Part shown: piece by piece, positions 56,267-64,000 of the stretch
Numbering within the stretch: position 1 is the first letter of the stretch
Layout of the letters: every line of letters begins with the position of its first letter
Assembly: GCF_000196115.1 (NCBI RefSeq)
Contig: NC_005027.1
Span: 3,534,001 to 3,598,000 of the forward strand
Source: Rhodopirellula baltica SH 1
GTDB lineage: Bacteria > Planctomycetota > Planctomycetia > Pirellulales > Pirellulaceae
DNA length: 64,000 nt
Direction of reading: 5' to 3'
Program-made: the position numbers and the translations under genes
The notes under the pieces: model-generated
Told to the model about the DNA's origin: nothing
What the model saw: only the letters and a program-made list of their open reading frames with translations
Database searches by the model: none

Positions 56267-56293
56267 CGATCCATCCAAACATTCAGCCGAGAT

Positions 56294-58039
56294 TCATTGA
56301 GTGTCGCCATTCAATTCCGCAGCCAACTTCTCGCGGAAGATTTTGCTGTTGTGCCGAATGTCGACCGGCAGCGGTTGATCGCGAATGACAAAACGATCGA
56401 TCCGTTGGGTCAGTGGATTTCGAGCCGCTCGATCGCGAAGACGTGCTTCCAATTCCTTCGCCCGAGTGGCATCGCTACCAATCGTTAGGTCGATGGGCTG
56501 AACGACCAACACCGGTGTCTGCTCACCCGGCTTTCCAACACCAACCAATGCGCATTTGTCGACTTGTTCGTCCACGTTGAAAACAGACTCGCATGGAATG
56601 GTGAAAAACGTTCGCTTGGACGATACGACCCGATGCGCCTTTCGACCGCAGAACCAGAAACGATCTTGGTCATCGAGGTAACCCACATCGCCCATTCGAT
56701 GCCAAAATTGCTCCGCGTTCTCGCCTGACTCATCGTGGACTTTGTGCAAAGCGTTCTGGTCCGCTCGCGTGACGTACCGCCGAGTCACCATTGGTCCGCT
56801 CACGATCAACTCGCCAATTTTGCCTCTGGGCAATTCCTTGGTTTGATCGATGCTAGCGATTGGACCATCATTGATTTCAATCACCTTCCATTGCACACCG
56901 TCAAACCGAGAACCGACGCAAACACCTTTGCCCTTGGATGCAGCAGGCCCAGTTTCCGAGATGACGGCACGCGACTCGATGGACGCAATTGGTAGTGCCT
57001 CGGTCGCTCCATAGGGAGTCTCGATCTTGGCCTCTTCGTGAACAAATCGACGAAGCGATTGCAGTGTCGCCGCCGGAACGGGAGCCCCTGCTGAAAGAAC
57101 TCGCTTCAAGGTTGGGAATGGTCTGCCAATCGCGTTCGCTTCGCACCAACGTGTGACTGTTTTCCAAAGTGCCGGTGAACCGAACGCTTGATCCACCTCC
57201 CACTGTCGAGCCGCTTGGATCAACTTCTGCGGATCCACATCGGCGGGTCGTGTCGGATCCATGTCTGGGATGACCGTCGTCACTCCCATCACCGCATCAA
57301 ACAAACCAAACAATGGAAAACACGCCAAATCACGTGAACCCTGCCGAATCTCATACCGACTTCGAATCCGATCGATTTGGGCGTGAAAGGTTTGATGGGT
57401 GTAAGCGACGCCTTTGGGCGGCCCAGTGCTTCCCGTTGTGAAGATCACCGCCGCATCATCGAGCGTCTGAACATCGGGAAGTGACAACGATGAGTTTTGA
57501 TCGCCCAACTCCAAAATCTGCCTGAGCGTTTTGCCCCCCCAAAACCAACGCCTGCCAACGGTGATGTTGCGTTTCGCATTTGGAAACTTGCTTCGCAAGA
57601 TCGTTCGGATTGCCTGTGCTTTTGGGATCCCCAAAAAGCCATCCGGATTCACTTCCTGCAAACAACCGACCAGGTGTTTCCGATCCATCCCGGGATCAAT
57701 CAGCACGACCACAACGCCAGCCTTCATCATCGCGAAAACGAGCTCGATGAACTGGGCTCCAAACGGAACCAAGCTGACCATACGCATTCCGGGCTCGATT
57801 CCCGAAGCCAACAACCCGCGAGCGGTTTGAGTGCTTCGCTCATCCAACGTTTTGAAAGTCGTCAGCGCATAATCGCGATCCGATCCATCACGCTTGGCTG
57901 GTCCAGAGGGTTCCGCGATGGCGATCGCCCCCGGCAATATTTTCGCGATCGCGGTCAGTCGCGACGCAACATTGCCTGATGAGCCCGCGGTTTCGGCGAG
58001 GACCTGAGACGACTCTCGACCGCATGGACCATCACTCAT
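56294..58039 (-). CDS. OleC-like AMP-dependent ligase
   Basis: 581 residues from ATG 58039, which overlaps the end of the ATP-grasp gene by 8 bp (a GTG at 58045 is also possible). The ANL superfamily P-loop-like motif is AVIFTTGSTGPPKGVAYTHQ, with TPYGATEALPIASI and MGDVGYLDDQDRFWFCGRK. The C-terminal PVDIRHNSKIFREKLA resembles OleC and related fatty-acid-CoA-ligase-like enzymes. OleC makes beta-lactones from beta-hydroxy acids in olefin synthesis, but no OleA, OleB or OleD genes are near. Its position at the end of an operon with mch suggests another acyl-adenylating role. Confidence 0.75.
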   Translation of the reverse strand: MSDGPCGRESSQVLAETAGSSGNVASRLTAIAKILPGAIAIAEPSGPAKRDGSDRDYALTTFKTLDERSTQTARGLLASGIEPGMRMVSLVPFGAQFIELVFAMMKAGVVVVLIDPGMDRKHLVGCLQEVNPDGFLGIPKAQAIRTILRSKFPNAKRNITVGRRWFWGGKTLRQILELGDQNSSLSLPDVQTLDDAAVIFTTGSTGPPKGVAYTHQTFHAQIDRIRSRYEIRQGSRDLACFPLFGLFDAVMGVTTVIPDMDPTRPADVDPQKLIQAARQWEVDQAFGSPALWKTVTRWCEANAIGRPFPTLKRVLSAGAPVPAATLQSLRRFVHEEAKIETPYGATEALPIASIESRAVISETGPAASKGKGVCVGSRFDGVQWKVIEINDGPIASIDQTKELPRGKIGELIVSGPMVTRRYVTRADQNALHKVHDESGENAEQFWHRMGDVGYLDDQDRFWFCGRKAHRVVSSKRTFFTIPCESVFNVDEQVDKCALVGVGKPGEQTPVLVVQPIDLTIGSDATRAKELEARLRDRAARNPLTQRIDRFVIRDQPLPVDIRHNSKIFREKLAAELNGDTQ

Positions 58040-59024
58040 TTTCACTCACCAAAACTTCGAGAATTTGATCCGCGATCGATTCTTGCACGACTCGCTGGGC
58101 TCCCTTCCAACCGGGAATTCCGTTGACCTCAATCAATTGCAATTCGCCCGACTCCGTTTCCAGCCAATCGACCGCGGCGAACTTCAACCCAAAGTCCTCG
58201 CATACGCTCCGGGCCGATTGCTCCCAACTGGCTTGCATCGGAACCAGCTCACTTTGACCGCCGCCTCGGACGTTGGTGCGAAAGTCGGATTCGCTGCGAC
58301 GACGGATTGCATGAGCATGCTGGCCGACGACGAGAACTCGCAAGTCGACCCCGCCGGGAGGCACGAATCGTTGAACGTAACAAACCGCGTTCATTTGCGT
58401 GAGAGTCGAGAACGTGGTCCAAGCGAGCTCCGTGTCGCAAACTCGCATAACGCCGCGACCTTCGCCGCCAAAGATTGGTTTGACCACGACGTCGCCCCCC
58501 AGTTCTTCGAAAGCAACCATTGCCGCGGCGCGTGATTGCACGACTTGTGTTGCAGGTGTCGCAATGCCGAGCGACTTCACTCGAGCCAGGGTTGCGAACT
58601 TGTCGATGGCGAGCTCCAACGCGGCCGGTGGATTGACGACTGCGGTCGTCTTCAAGCGGTTCTGGTTTCGAACAAAATCATGCAACACCGCCAGCCGAAA
58701 CGTGATTTGCTCCAACGAACCCGCCGGCATGGTTCGCGTCAGAACGGCACTGAATTCGTCCAAAGATCGCTCGCGGGAATCCGATCCATCGTGCCGCTGA
58801 CACCACACCGTCGAACGCGACGGTTCCGAATCATCACCGAGACCGATTTGACTTCGCAATGATTCGTAATCAGCAAAGTGAATTTGCACCGACCTTCGCG
58901 AAGCCGCAGCTTGCAACTCGGACAAATGCCATCCCAGCGTCGCGGCTCTGCCGAGCGGTTGTGAACGAGATGCCCCAACCAACGCATCTCGTCCGCCCAG
59001 CACCAACACACTTGCGTGACTCAT
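58032..59024 (-). CDS. RimK-like ATP-grasp ligase
   Basis: 330 residues from ATG 59024, overlapping the mch stop by ATGA (4 bp), a sign of translational coupling. ATP-grasp features: VNPPAALELAIDKFATLARV, GDVVVKPIFGGEGRGVMRVC (ATP loop), YVQRFVPPGGVDLRVLVVGQ, and FAAVDWLETESGELQLIEVNGIPG (magnesium site). The closest precedent is Orf5 of methylotrophs, a RimK/MptN-type ligase encoded next to mch. It may add glutamate to tetrahydromethanopterin or a pterin side chain. The exact acceptor cannot be read from the sequence. Confidence 0.82.
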   Translation of the reverse strand: MSHASVLVLGGRDALVGASRSQPLGRAATLGWHLSELQAAASRRSVQIHFADYESLRSQIGLGDDSEPSRSTVWCQRHDGSDSRERSLDEFSAVLTRTMPAGSLEQITFRLAVLHDFVRNQNRLKTTAVVNPPAALELAIDKFATLARVKSLGIATPATQVVQSRAAAMVAFEELGGDVVVKPIFGGEGRGVMRVCDTELAWTTFSTLTQMNAVCYVQRFVPPGGVDLRVLVVGQHAHAIRRRSESDFRTNVRGGGQSELVPMQASWEQSARSVCEDFGLKFAAVDWLETESGELQLIEVNGIPGWKGAQRVVQESIADQILEVLVSENE

Positions 59025-60022
59025 AACCCAAACGATTTTCGCATGACGTCGATGCTGATTTGGCCATGACGCCACGTTCTTCCCGATTGCAACGAGTGGA
59101 TCGTTACGACCGCGGGACTGAACAGCATTGGGTCCACTTGATAAAAATCGTATTCGTACTGCTTGAAGATTTCGGCGAATGGTCGTCCATGATCATCCGA
59201 GGATTGACTCGGCACCTTTGACGCGACGCTATCAATCGCGTCATCTTCCGCATCGACCCAAAGCGTTACTCGAGCACCGTAAAGCATTGCGTCGTTGGTT
59301 CGTCCAATCCCACCAATCGTATCGCCTTTTTTCGCGGGAGGAGGCAGTGGTGCGTCGCCGTGAGCGGACACCACGCGGGTCACGTCGAACTCCAGTGCGT
59401 GCAGCTTATGCAGGGCGGTCTCGACGCTTCGCGAAACAACTTGAGCGCTGCCGGCGATGCTCGTGCTCGGGGCAACTGCTAAACACAGGCGACTGGGATC
59501 GACGCCGCACTCGTCCGCCATCGCTTCAATGACGTCCTCACCGGGCAACGTGTCAGATTCCAAAACTCCGACCGCGAAATCATCATCAGTCGCCTGACGC
59601 GACAGATGCAGTTGCTCGAGCATGGCTTCTTTGCCACGCAAGCACCGCATCGGCCCACTCGCCATCGCAAAGTAATCCGCGACCGAAACCGGCCAACCGG
59701 CATATTGACCACCCAGACACGACAGAACCGGATGATCGGTTTGGATCGTGACGGACAAGCCAACCAAATCATCGGCGGTCGCCGGCACATACCGAACATT
59801 CGCCAAATCACCCAAACAAAGCCTGGCTAACCCAAGCCCCGCTTCCAGCGAGCCACTGCACGTCACACCGGCATCCAATACCCGTGCTCCAGCGATCGTC
59901 AGCGGCAGAGAACGCATCCCAATCGCTCCGTTCCACAAGGATTCGAAGCATTCAGACGCCGATCGGGAAAGATCAGGCTCCACTCCGGTTCGGGGAAGAT
60001 CGTCGGGTGTCGCGGATTTCAT
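59021..60022 (-). CDS. mch: Methenyltetrahydromethanopterin cyclohydrolase
   Basis: Interconverts methenyl-H4MPT and formyl-H4MPT in C1 transfer. 333 residues. Family-like segments are ARVLDAGVTCSGSLEAGLGL, HPVLSCLGGQYAGWPVSVAD, YFAMASGPMRCLRGKE, CLAVAPSTSIAGSAQVVSRS and GIGRTNDAMLYGARVTLWVD. Planctomycetes are known to carry H4MPT-linked C1 genes. It is the first gene of a three-gene overlapping minus-strand operon with an ATP-grasp ligase and an OleC-like ligase. Other pathway genes (fae, mtdB, fhcABCD) are not in the window. Confidence 0.9.
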   Translation of the reverse strand: MKSATPDDLPRTGVEPDLSRSASECFESLWNGAIGMRSLPLTIAGARVLDAGVTCSGSLEAGLGLARLCLGDLANVRYVPATADDLVGLSVTIQTDHPVLSCLGGQYAGWPVSVADYFAMASGPMRCLRGKEAMLEQLHLSRQATDDDFAVGVLESDTLPGEDVIEAMADECGVDPSRLCLAVAPSTSIAGSAQVVSRSVETALHKLHALEFDVTRVVSAHGDAPLPPPAKKGDTIGGIGRTNDAMLYGARVTLWVDAEDDAIDSVASKVPSQSSDDHGRPFAEIFKQYEYDFYQVDPMLFSPAVVTIHSLQSGRTWRHGQISIDVMRKSFGL

Positions 60023-60162
60023 GCGACCAATCTAGCGACCCCGCTCAGGATTGACGATTGGCCCTCAAGCGTTGCACTGCGGAGAACCGATGCTCATTTT
60101 GAACACACTAATCAGGTGTGCATAAGTGCGTTGATCTTTCTGCCCCAAAATGAGACGACACG

Positions 60163-60759
60163 ATGACTTCCAAGACCAATCTGCTGGCGATAACGCTGGC
60201 TGTGGCTGCGATAAGCAGCGATTTCTGTAGTGGTACCGCAACCGCCGTCGAATCGACACTCAAAATTGTTCGATCCGAACCCGAGGTGGGCCGCATGGCC
60301 AAAGACTTTGAATTGGAGGTGGCTGCGGGACAGCGTTCCGGCACAGTCCGCCTGAGCGAAATCACCGGCGAAGGCCCCGTGGTCATCGCAATCCTCCGAG
60401 GCTTTCCCGGTAGCCAGTGCCCCGCATGCGCTGGCCAAGTCGCTGACCTAGTCCGCCACGCTCACTACTTCCAGGCACGCAACGCGGAGGTCCTGTTGGT
60501 CTACCCCGGTCCTGCGTCGGAACTCAAAGCGAAGTCCAAGGACTTCCTCGAGGACACCAAACTCCCCGCCCCATTCACAATGCTGCTGGATCCAGATTAC
60601 CAACTCGTGAGCGACTACGGACTTCGCTGGGATGCGCCTCATGAAACCGCCTACCCAACCACCATTGTGATCGGCAAAGATGGCAAGATTGACTTTGTGA
60701 ACATCAGCCGAACTCACCGAGGTCGCACAACAGCGACCACCATTCTGGATCAACTTTGA
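60163..60759 (+). CDS. Secreted peroxiredoxin/thioredoxin-like protein
   Basis: 198 residues with a signal peptide (MTSKTNLLAITLAVAAISSD...). The redoxin domain starts at ~residue 42 (VGRMAKDFELEVAAGQRSGT). The active site is FPGSQCPACAGQV with C86 and C89, a CxxC where peroxiredoxins often have a single peroxidatic cysteine. A DPDYQLVSDYGLRWDAPHET segment resembles AhpC/TSA proteins. Likely reduces peroxides or disulfides outside the cytoplasm. Its stop overlaps the start of the downstream kinase gene. Confidence 0.82.
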   Translation: MTSKTNLLAITLAVAAISSDFCSGTATAVESTLKIVRSEPEVGRMAKDFELEVAAGQRSGTVRLSEITGEGPVVIAILRGFPGSQCPACAGQVADLVRHAHYFQARNAEVLLVYPGPASELKAKSKDFLEDTKLPAPFTMLLDPDYQLVSDYGLRWDAPHETAYPTTIVIGKDGKIDFVNISRTHRGRTTATTILDQL

Positions 60760-61832
60760 CACTGACGCCCGAATCGGCCGATTGGCTGCAAGACATCTCC
60801 GGAGCCACTTCGATTGAAGAGGTCCACCATGTCCAAACACTCTGGAGTGGTTACGGACAGATCCTACGAGTCCGACTGAACCAACCTCATTGGCCGAATC
60901 TGGCGTCGTCGACTGACGCGATGAAGTTCACCAGCGTCATTGTGAAACAAATCTCGCCGCCCGCTTTGGAAGAGCAGGGTGGCGGTCACCCTCGCGGATG
61001 GAACACATCCCAATCTCATCATCGCAAACTTCGATCTTACGAAGTGGAATCGGCTTTCTATTCTCATCACGCCCACCGATGTGATGGTTCCTGCCGAGTC
61101 GCGAAGTGCCTCGGCCAAGCCGACTTTCCGTCGGGACAGATCATGGTCCTGGAAGACCTCGATCAGGCGGGATATCCGGTCCGGCACCAAGGTCTCGATG
61201 CAACTGGCGTCGACCAAGGACTTCGATGGCTCGCGAATTTTCACGCGAGCTTCTTGCACACGGTCGAACAAGCCGATCAATGGAAAGACCTTTGGCCCAT
61301 TGGCACTTACTGGCACCTGTCGACTCGCCCCGATGAATTCGATGCGATGCCGGCGGGAGAACTCAAAGATGCCGCGAATAAATTGGACAACCGATTGAAT
61401 CAGAGCGAGTTCCAAACGCTGGTTCATGGCGATGCAAAAGTCACGAACATGTGTTTCGCGACCAAACCAAACCAGCCGCCCGCCATGGTGGATTTTCAAT
61501 ACGTCGGCCGAGGTTGCGGCATGAAAGACGTCGCCTATTTCCTGAGCAGCTGCGTCAGCGAGTCGGAATGCCAACGCAATGAGTCTCGTTATCTCGCGAC
61601 CTACTTCGAAGCACTGCGCGACGCAATGTCAACTCGCGGCATCGAGCAAGCCGAATTCACGTCATTGGAAATTTCATGGCGTAAACTGTACCCGGTCGCT
61701 TGGGCTGACTTTGTTCGCTTCTTAGAAGGCTGGTGTCCCGGACACGCGAAACTGACGGGATACTCTCGCCGGATGGTCGAATTGGCCTTGGATTCACTTG
61801 ACGATCAGCACGGTCACTCCCATAGCGACTAA
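60756..61832 (+). CDS. Small-molecule kinase, aminoglycoside/ecdysteroid-kinase-like
   Basis: 358 residues from TTG at 60756, sharing TTGA with the redoxin stop. The kinase-like fold shows FTSVIVKQISPP (lysine strand), MVLEDLDQAGYPV (hinge), LVHGDAKVTNMCF (catalytic H-G-D with downstream N) and MVDFQYVGRGCGMKDVAYFL (D-F-Q metal site). The motif set is that of the APH/choline-kinase superfamily, nearest to EcKL or DUF1679-type proteins. Substrate unknown. The coupling to a redoxin gene is unusual. No signal peptide, so it acts in the cytoplasm. Confidence 0.8.
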   Translation: MTLTPESADWLQDISGATSIEEVHHVQTLWSGYGQILRVRLNQPHWPNLASSTDAMKFTSVIVKQISPPALEEQGGGHPRGWNTSQSHHRKLRSYEVESAFYSHHAHRCDGSCRVAKCLGQADFPSGQIMVLEDLDQAGYPVRHQGLDATGVDQGLRWLANFHASFLHTVEQADQWKDLWPIGTYWHLSTRPDEFDAMPAGELKDAANKLDNRLNQSEFQTLVHGDAKVTNMCFATKPNQPPAMVDFQYVGRGCGMKDVAYFLSSCVSESECQRNESRYLATYFEALRDAMSTRGIEQAEFTSLEISWRKLYPVAWADFVRFLEGWCPGHAKLTGYSRRMVELALDSLDDQHGHSHSD

Positions 61833-61879
61833 AATCCACGACGCCCGCCTCTTGCCAGACACAACCGGAACTCTGTGAC

Positions 61880-63370
61880 ATGTTGATCCGCTCATTCCTT
61901 TCCATGGCACTGCTGCCGCTCTTGGCAGTCGCAACATCTTCGCTTGCGAGTGGAGATGAAAAGTCGCCGCCAAACGTGGTCTTCTTCTTGGTCGACGACC
62001 TTGGCTACATGGACATTGGTGCGAAAAACCCGGATACGTTTTATGAGACTCCCAACATCGACCGATTGTCGAAATCGGGCATGCGATTCACAGACGGCTA
62101 TGCCGCCAACCCGGTCTGCAGCCCCACCCGATACAGCATCCTCACGGGCAAGTATCCGACACGCGTCGACGCGACTAATTTCTTCACCGGCACCCGCCCA
62201 GGCAAATTCCGCCCCGCACCGCTGAACAACCGGATGCCACTGGAAGAAACAACGCTGGCTGAATCGCTCAAGTCATCCGGCTACGCCACCTTCTTCGCCG
62301 GCAAATGGCACCTCGGACCATCAGAAGAGTATTGGCCCGAACATCAAGGCTTTGACGTTAACCAAGGTGGTCACAACGCGGGCGGACCCTACAGCGGCAA
62401 AAGGTACTTCTCACCATTTGAGAACCCACGACTCGAAGACAACACGGTGGGCGAACACCTTCCCGATCGATTGGCCAAAGAAGCATCGAAGTTCATCGAA
62501 CGACACAAAGACGAACCATTCCTCACCTACCTTTCGTTCTACAGCGTTCACACGCCACTGATGGCACCGCCTGAATTGGTAAAAAAATACAAAGCCAAAG
62601 CAGAGCGACTCGGTCTCACCGACAAAGAGGCATTCGGCAAAGAGGAAAAACTCTGGGGAAAAGCAGAGTGGGAAGGACGTCCGGTGCGTCACCTGCAAAG
62701 CCATGCAACCTATGCGGCGATGGTCGAAGCCATGGACCAGGCGGTGGGGCGTGTTCTCAAGCAAATCGATGACCTTGGACTCGCCGAAGAAACCATCGTG
62801 ATCCTGACCTCAGACAACGGTGGGCTGAGCACATCTGAAGGCTGGCCAACATCAAACTTACCGCTGCGAGGTGGCAAGGGTTGGGTCTACGAAGGTGGAA
62901 TCCGCGAGGCGTTCATGATCCGCGCTCCGGGTGTCACTCAACCTGGCACAACGTGCAAAGAACCAGTTTGCAGCATCGATTTCTATCCGACCATTTTGGA
63001 TCTTTGTGGCCAATCGCCACCAGCGGAAAAGATCGTTGACGGCGCATCGCTGAAACCATTGCTCCGCGGCGAACAAGCAATCGATCGCGAATCACTTTAC
63101 TGGCACTATCCTCACTACAGCAACCAAGGCGGCTTTCCCGGCGGTGCCATTCGCGAAGGCGACTGGAAGCTGATTGAACGCTACGAAGACGGCCGAGTGC
63201 ATCTTTACAACTTGCAAGAAGACATTGGCGAACTCAACGATGTCGCCGATCAAAATGCCGAGCGAGTGGCGGCGATGAGAGACCGACTGCATCGTTGGTA
63301 CAAAGACGTCGACGCGAAATTCCTGCAACCCAAAGACGGCGAAGAACCTTGGCATCCCTTCCGTGATTGA
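61880..63370 (+). CDS. Secreted sulfatase
   Basis: 496 residues with a signal peptide (MLIRSFLSMALLPLLAVATSSLAS). The type I sulfatase signature is present: metal ligands in VDDLGYMDIG (D39, D40), formylglycine site CSPTR (C80) within NPVCSPTRYSILTGKYPTRV, then FFAGKWHLG and LTSDNGGL. The C-terminus contains WKLIERYEDGRVHLYNLQED. It desulfates an extracellular or periplasmic substrate, probably algal polysaccharide; the exact specificity is not readable. C80 needs an FGE-type enzyme, not seen here. It begins 47 bp after the kinase gene, so it may be co-transcribed. Confidence 0.94.
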   Translation: MLIRSFLSMALLPLLAVATSSLASGDEKSPPNVVFFLVDDLGYMDIGAKNPDTFYETPNIDRLSKSGMRFTDGYAANPVCSPTRYSILTGKYPTRVDATNFFTGTRPGKFRPAPLNNRMPLEETTLAESLKSSGYATFFAGKWHLGPSEEYWPEHQGFDVNQGGHNAGGPYSGKRYFSPFENPRLEDNTVGEHLPDRLAKEASKFIERHKDEPFLTYLSFYSVHTPLMAPPELVKKYKAKAERLGLTDKEAFGKEEKLWGKAEWEGRPVRHLQSHATYAAMVEAMDQAVGRVLKQIDDLGLAEETIVILTSDNGGLSTSEGWPTSNLPLRGGKGWVYEGGIREAFMIRAPGVTQPGTTCKEPVCSIDFYPTILDLCGQSPPAEKIVDGASLKPLLRGEQAIDRESLYWHYPHYSNQGGFPGGAIREGDWKLIERYEDGRVHLYNLQEDIGELNDVADQNAERVAAMRDRLHRWYKDVDAKFLQPKDGEEPWHPFRD

Positions 63371-63404
63371 TCGCCTTCGCCAAAGAGATCACGCGTTTAT
63401 TGAT

Positions 63405-63535
63405 ATCGCTTGCTAGCGTTTCCTCGCATCTCGCACCTCTCCCGAATCGAAATTTGGGGAGAGCAACAGCGATATACGAGGTCGAGCGACGCCGGTTAGG
63501 CGTACGCGAGGGTAAGGGCCGAACGAACTTCTGAA
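63405..63535. repeat. Repeat unit B (copy 4)
   Basis: Contains CACCTCTCCCGAATCGAAAT, GGGGAGAG, then GTCGAGCGACGCCGGTTAGG, CGTACGCGAGGGTAAGGGCC. It matches block 1 of the copies at 19810-19921 and 23414-23520, with an insertion (CAACAGCGATATACGA) absent from the others. It fills the gap between the sulfatase and the convergent helicase. Confidence 0.7.
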
Positions 63536-63575
63536 GAACAAGCGATCGCTGACGAAACGTCCTGTACGCCACGCC

Positions 63576-64000
63576 TTAAGAACGTGATGCGCCCTGCTTC
63601 CGCTTGCGATACTTGTTCGGATTATCGGCCTGTCCGGTGATCTCGTACAGGAACATGCTCGGCTTGGTTGGGCGAGGCTTGCCCCATTTGCGACGCGTCA
63701 ACGCCAGCGACATCGTCAATTGGTCCTGAGCACGGGTGATGCCGACGTAACACAAACGCCGCTCTTCGGCGATGTCTTCGTCCATCCCACCTTTCAACGT
63801 TCGACTGTGCGGCAAGATGCCATCTTCCATCCCGACCATGTAAACGACCGGGAACTCCAATCCTTTGGCTGCGTGCATGGTCAACAACCACACCGCGTTC
63901 TTCATCGCCAACTTATCTTTTTCGCTGCCCATTTCTCGACCGGCCAGCGCAATGTCGGACAAGAACCCCGACAGATCCGGCTCTTCATTCTTATCCTCGT
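63576..64000 (-). CDS. UvrD/PcrA-type DNA helicase, C-terminal part (partial)
   Basis: The frame is open to the right edge of the window and ends at 63576. The visible 141 residues hold SF1A helicase motif V (LLTMHAAKGLEFPVVYMVGM) with EDGILPHSR and motif VI (EERRLCYVGITRAQDQLTMS), followed by a basic tail (KYRKRKQGASRS). The Walker motifs lie outside the window. UvrD, PcrA and Rep cannot be separated from this part. Confidence 0.92.
   Translation of the reverse strand, partial: EDKNEEPDLSGFLSDIALAGREMGSEKDKLAMKNAVWLLTMHAAKGLEFPVVYMVGMEDGILPHSRTLKGGMDEDIAEERRLCYVGITRAQDQLTMSLALTRRKWGKPRPTKPSMFLYEITGQADNPNKYRKRKQGASRS

Overview
This window looks like chromosomal DNA of a planctomycete close to Rhodopirellula (Pirellulaceae). 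The evidence is the gene content: sulfatases with the C-x-P-x-R formylglycine motif, a DUF1559/prepilin-like secreted protein paired with a tiny lipoprotein, a large DUF1583-like secreted protein, a ThuA-domain protein, an H4MPT-type C1 gene (mch), and short intergenic repeats that recur between genes. Backbone genes are mid-to-high GC; the stretch from about 23.5 to 25.9 kb is visibly AT-richer.

Layout. 0.2-4.4 kb: glycogen synthase, a GalT-like uridylyltransferase and a secreted ThuA-domain protein. 4.4-4.9 kb: intergenic repeats, including a perfect 21-bp hairpin. 4.9-6.3 kb: an MFS transporter. 6.4-14.7 kb: a three-gene unit of YqiJ-like membrane protein, flotillin and a 1784-residue AAA+ ATPase (DUF3686-like). 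14.7-22.9 kb: housekeeping genes (Sua5, TPR protein, citrate synthase, orphan OmpR-type regulator, Mn-type SOD, class II aldolase) with two repeat copies. 23.0-26.3 kb: repeats and a compact AT-rich minus-strand operon of pentapeptide-repeat membrane protein, nucleotidyltransferase and a small protein. 26.3-30.8 kb: a SpoIIAA-like protein, an IS4-type transposase with a complete IS3-family element inserted just upstream of it, and a long inverted repeat. 30.8-33.2 kb: universal stress protein and IT-superfamily transporter. 33.8-39.2 kb: lipoprotein/DUF1559 pair, esterase, deoC and an SGNH hydrolase. 39.5-45.4 kb: a secreted propeller protein, a complete IS701 element (13-bp TIRs, CTAA duplication) and the sulfatase remnant it sits against. 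45.5-51.7 kb: a secreted HAD phosphatase, a 918-residue membrane protein of unknown role, and ArsM/ArsS for organoarsenical synthesis. 52-56.3 kb: clpC and pabB. 56.3-60.0 kb: an overlapping operon of mch, a RimK-like ATP-grasp ligase and an OleC-like AMP ligase. 60.2-63.4 kb: a secreted redoxin translationally coupled to a small-molecule kinase, then a sulfatase. 63.6 kb to the end: the C-terminus of a UvrD/PcrA helicase.

The best candidates for under-described biology are the flotillin/giant ATPase unit (6.4-14.7 kb) and the pentapeptide-repeat/nucleotidyltransferase operon (24.0-25.8 kb). The mch/ATP-grasp/OleC-like operon is the third. No tRNA, rRNA or CRISPR array was seen. All family assignments were made by reading motifs; no database search was run.
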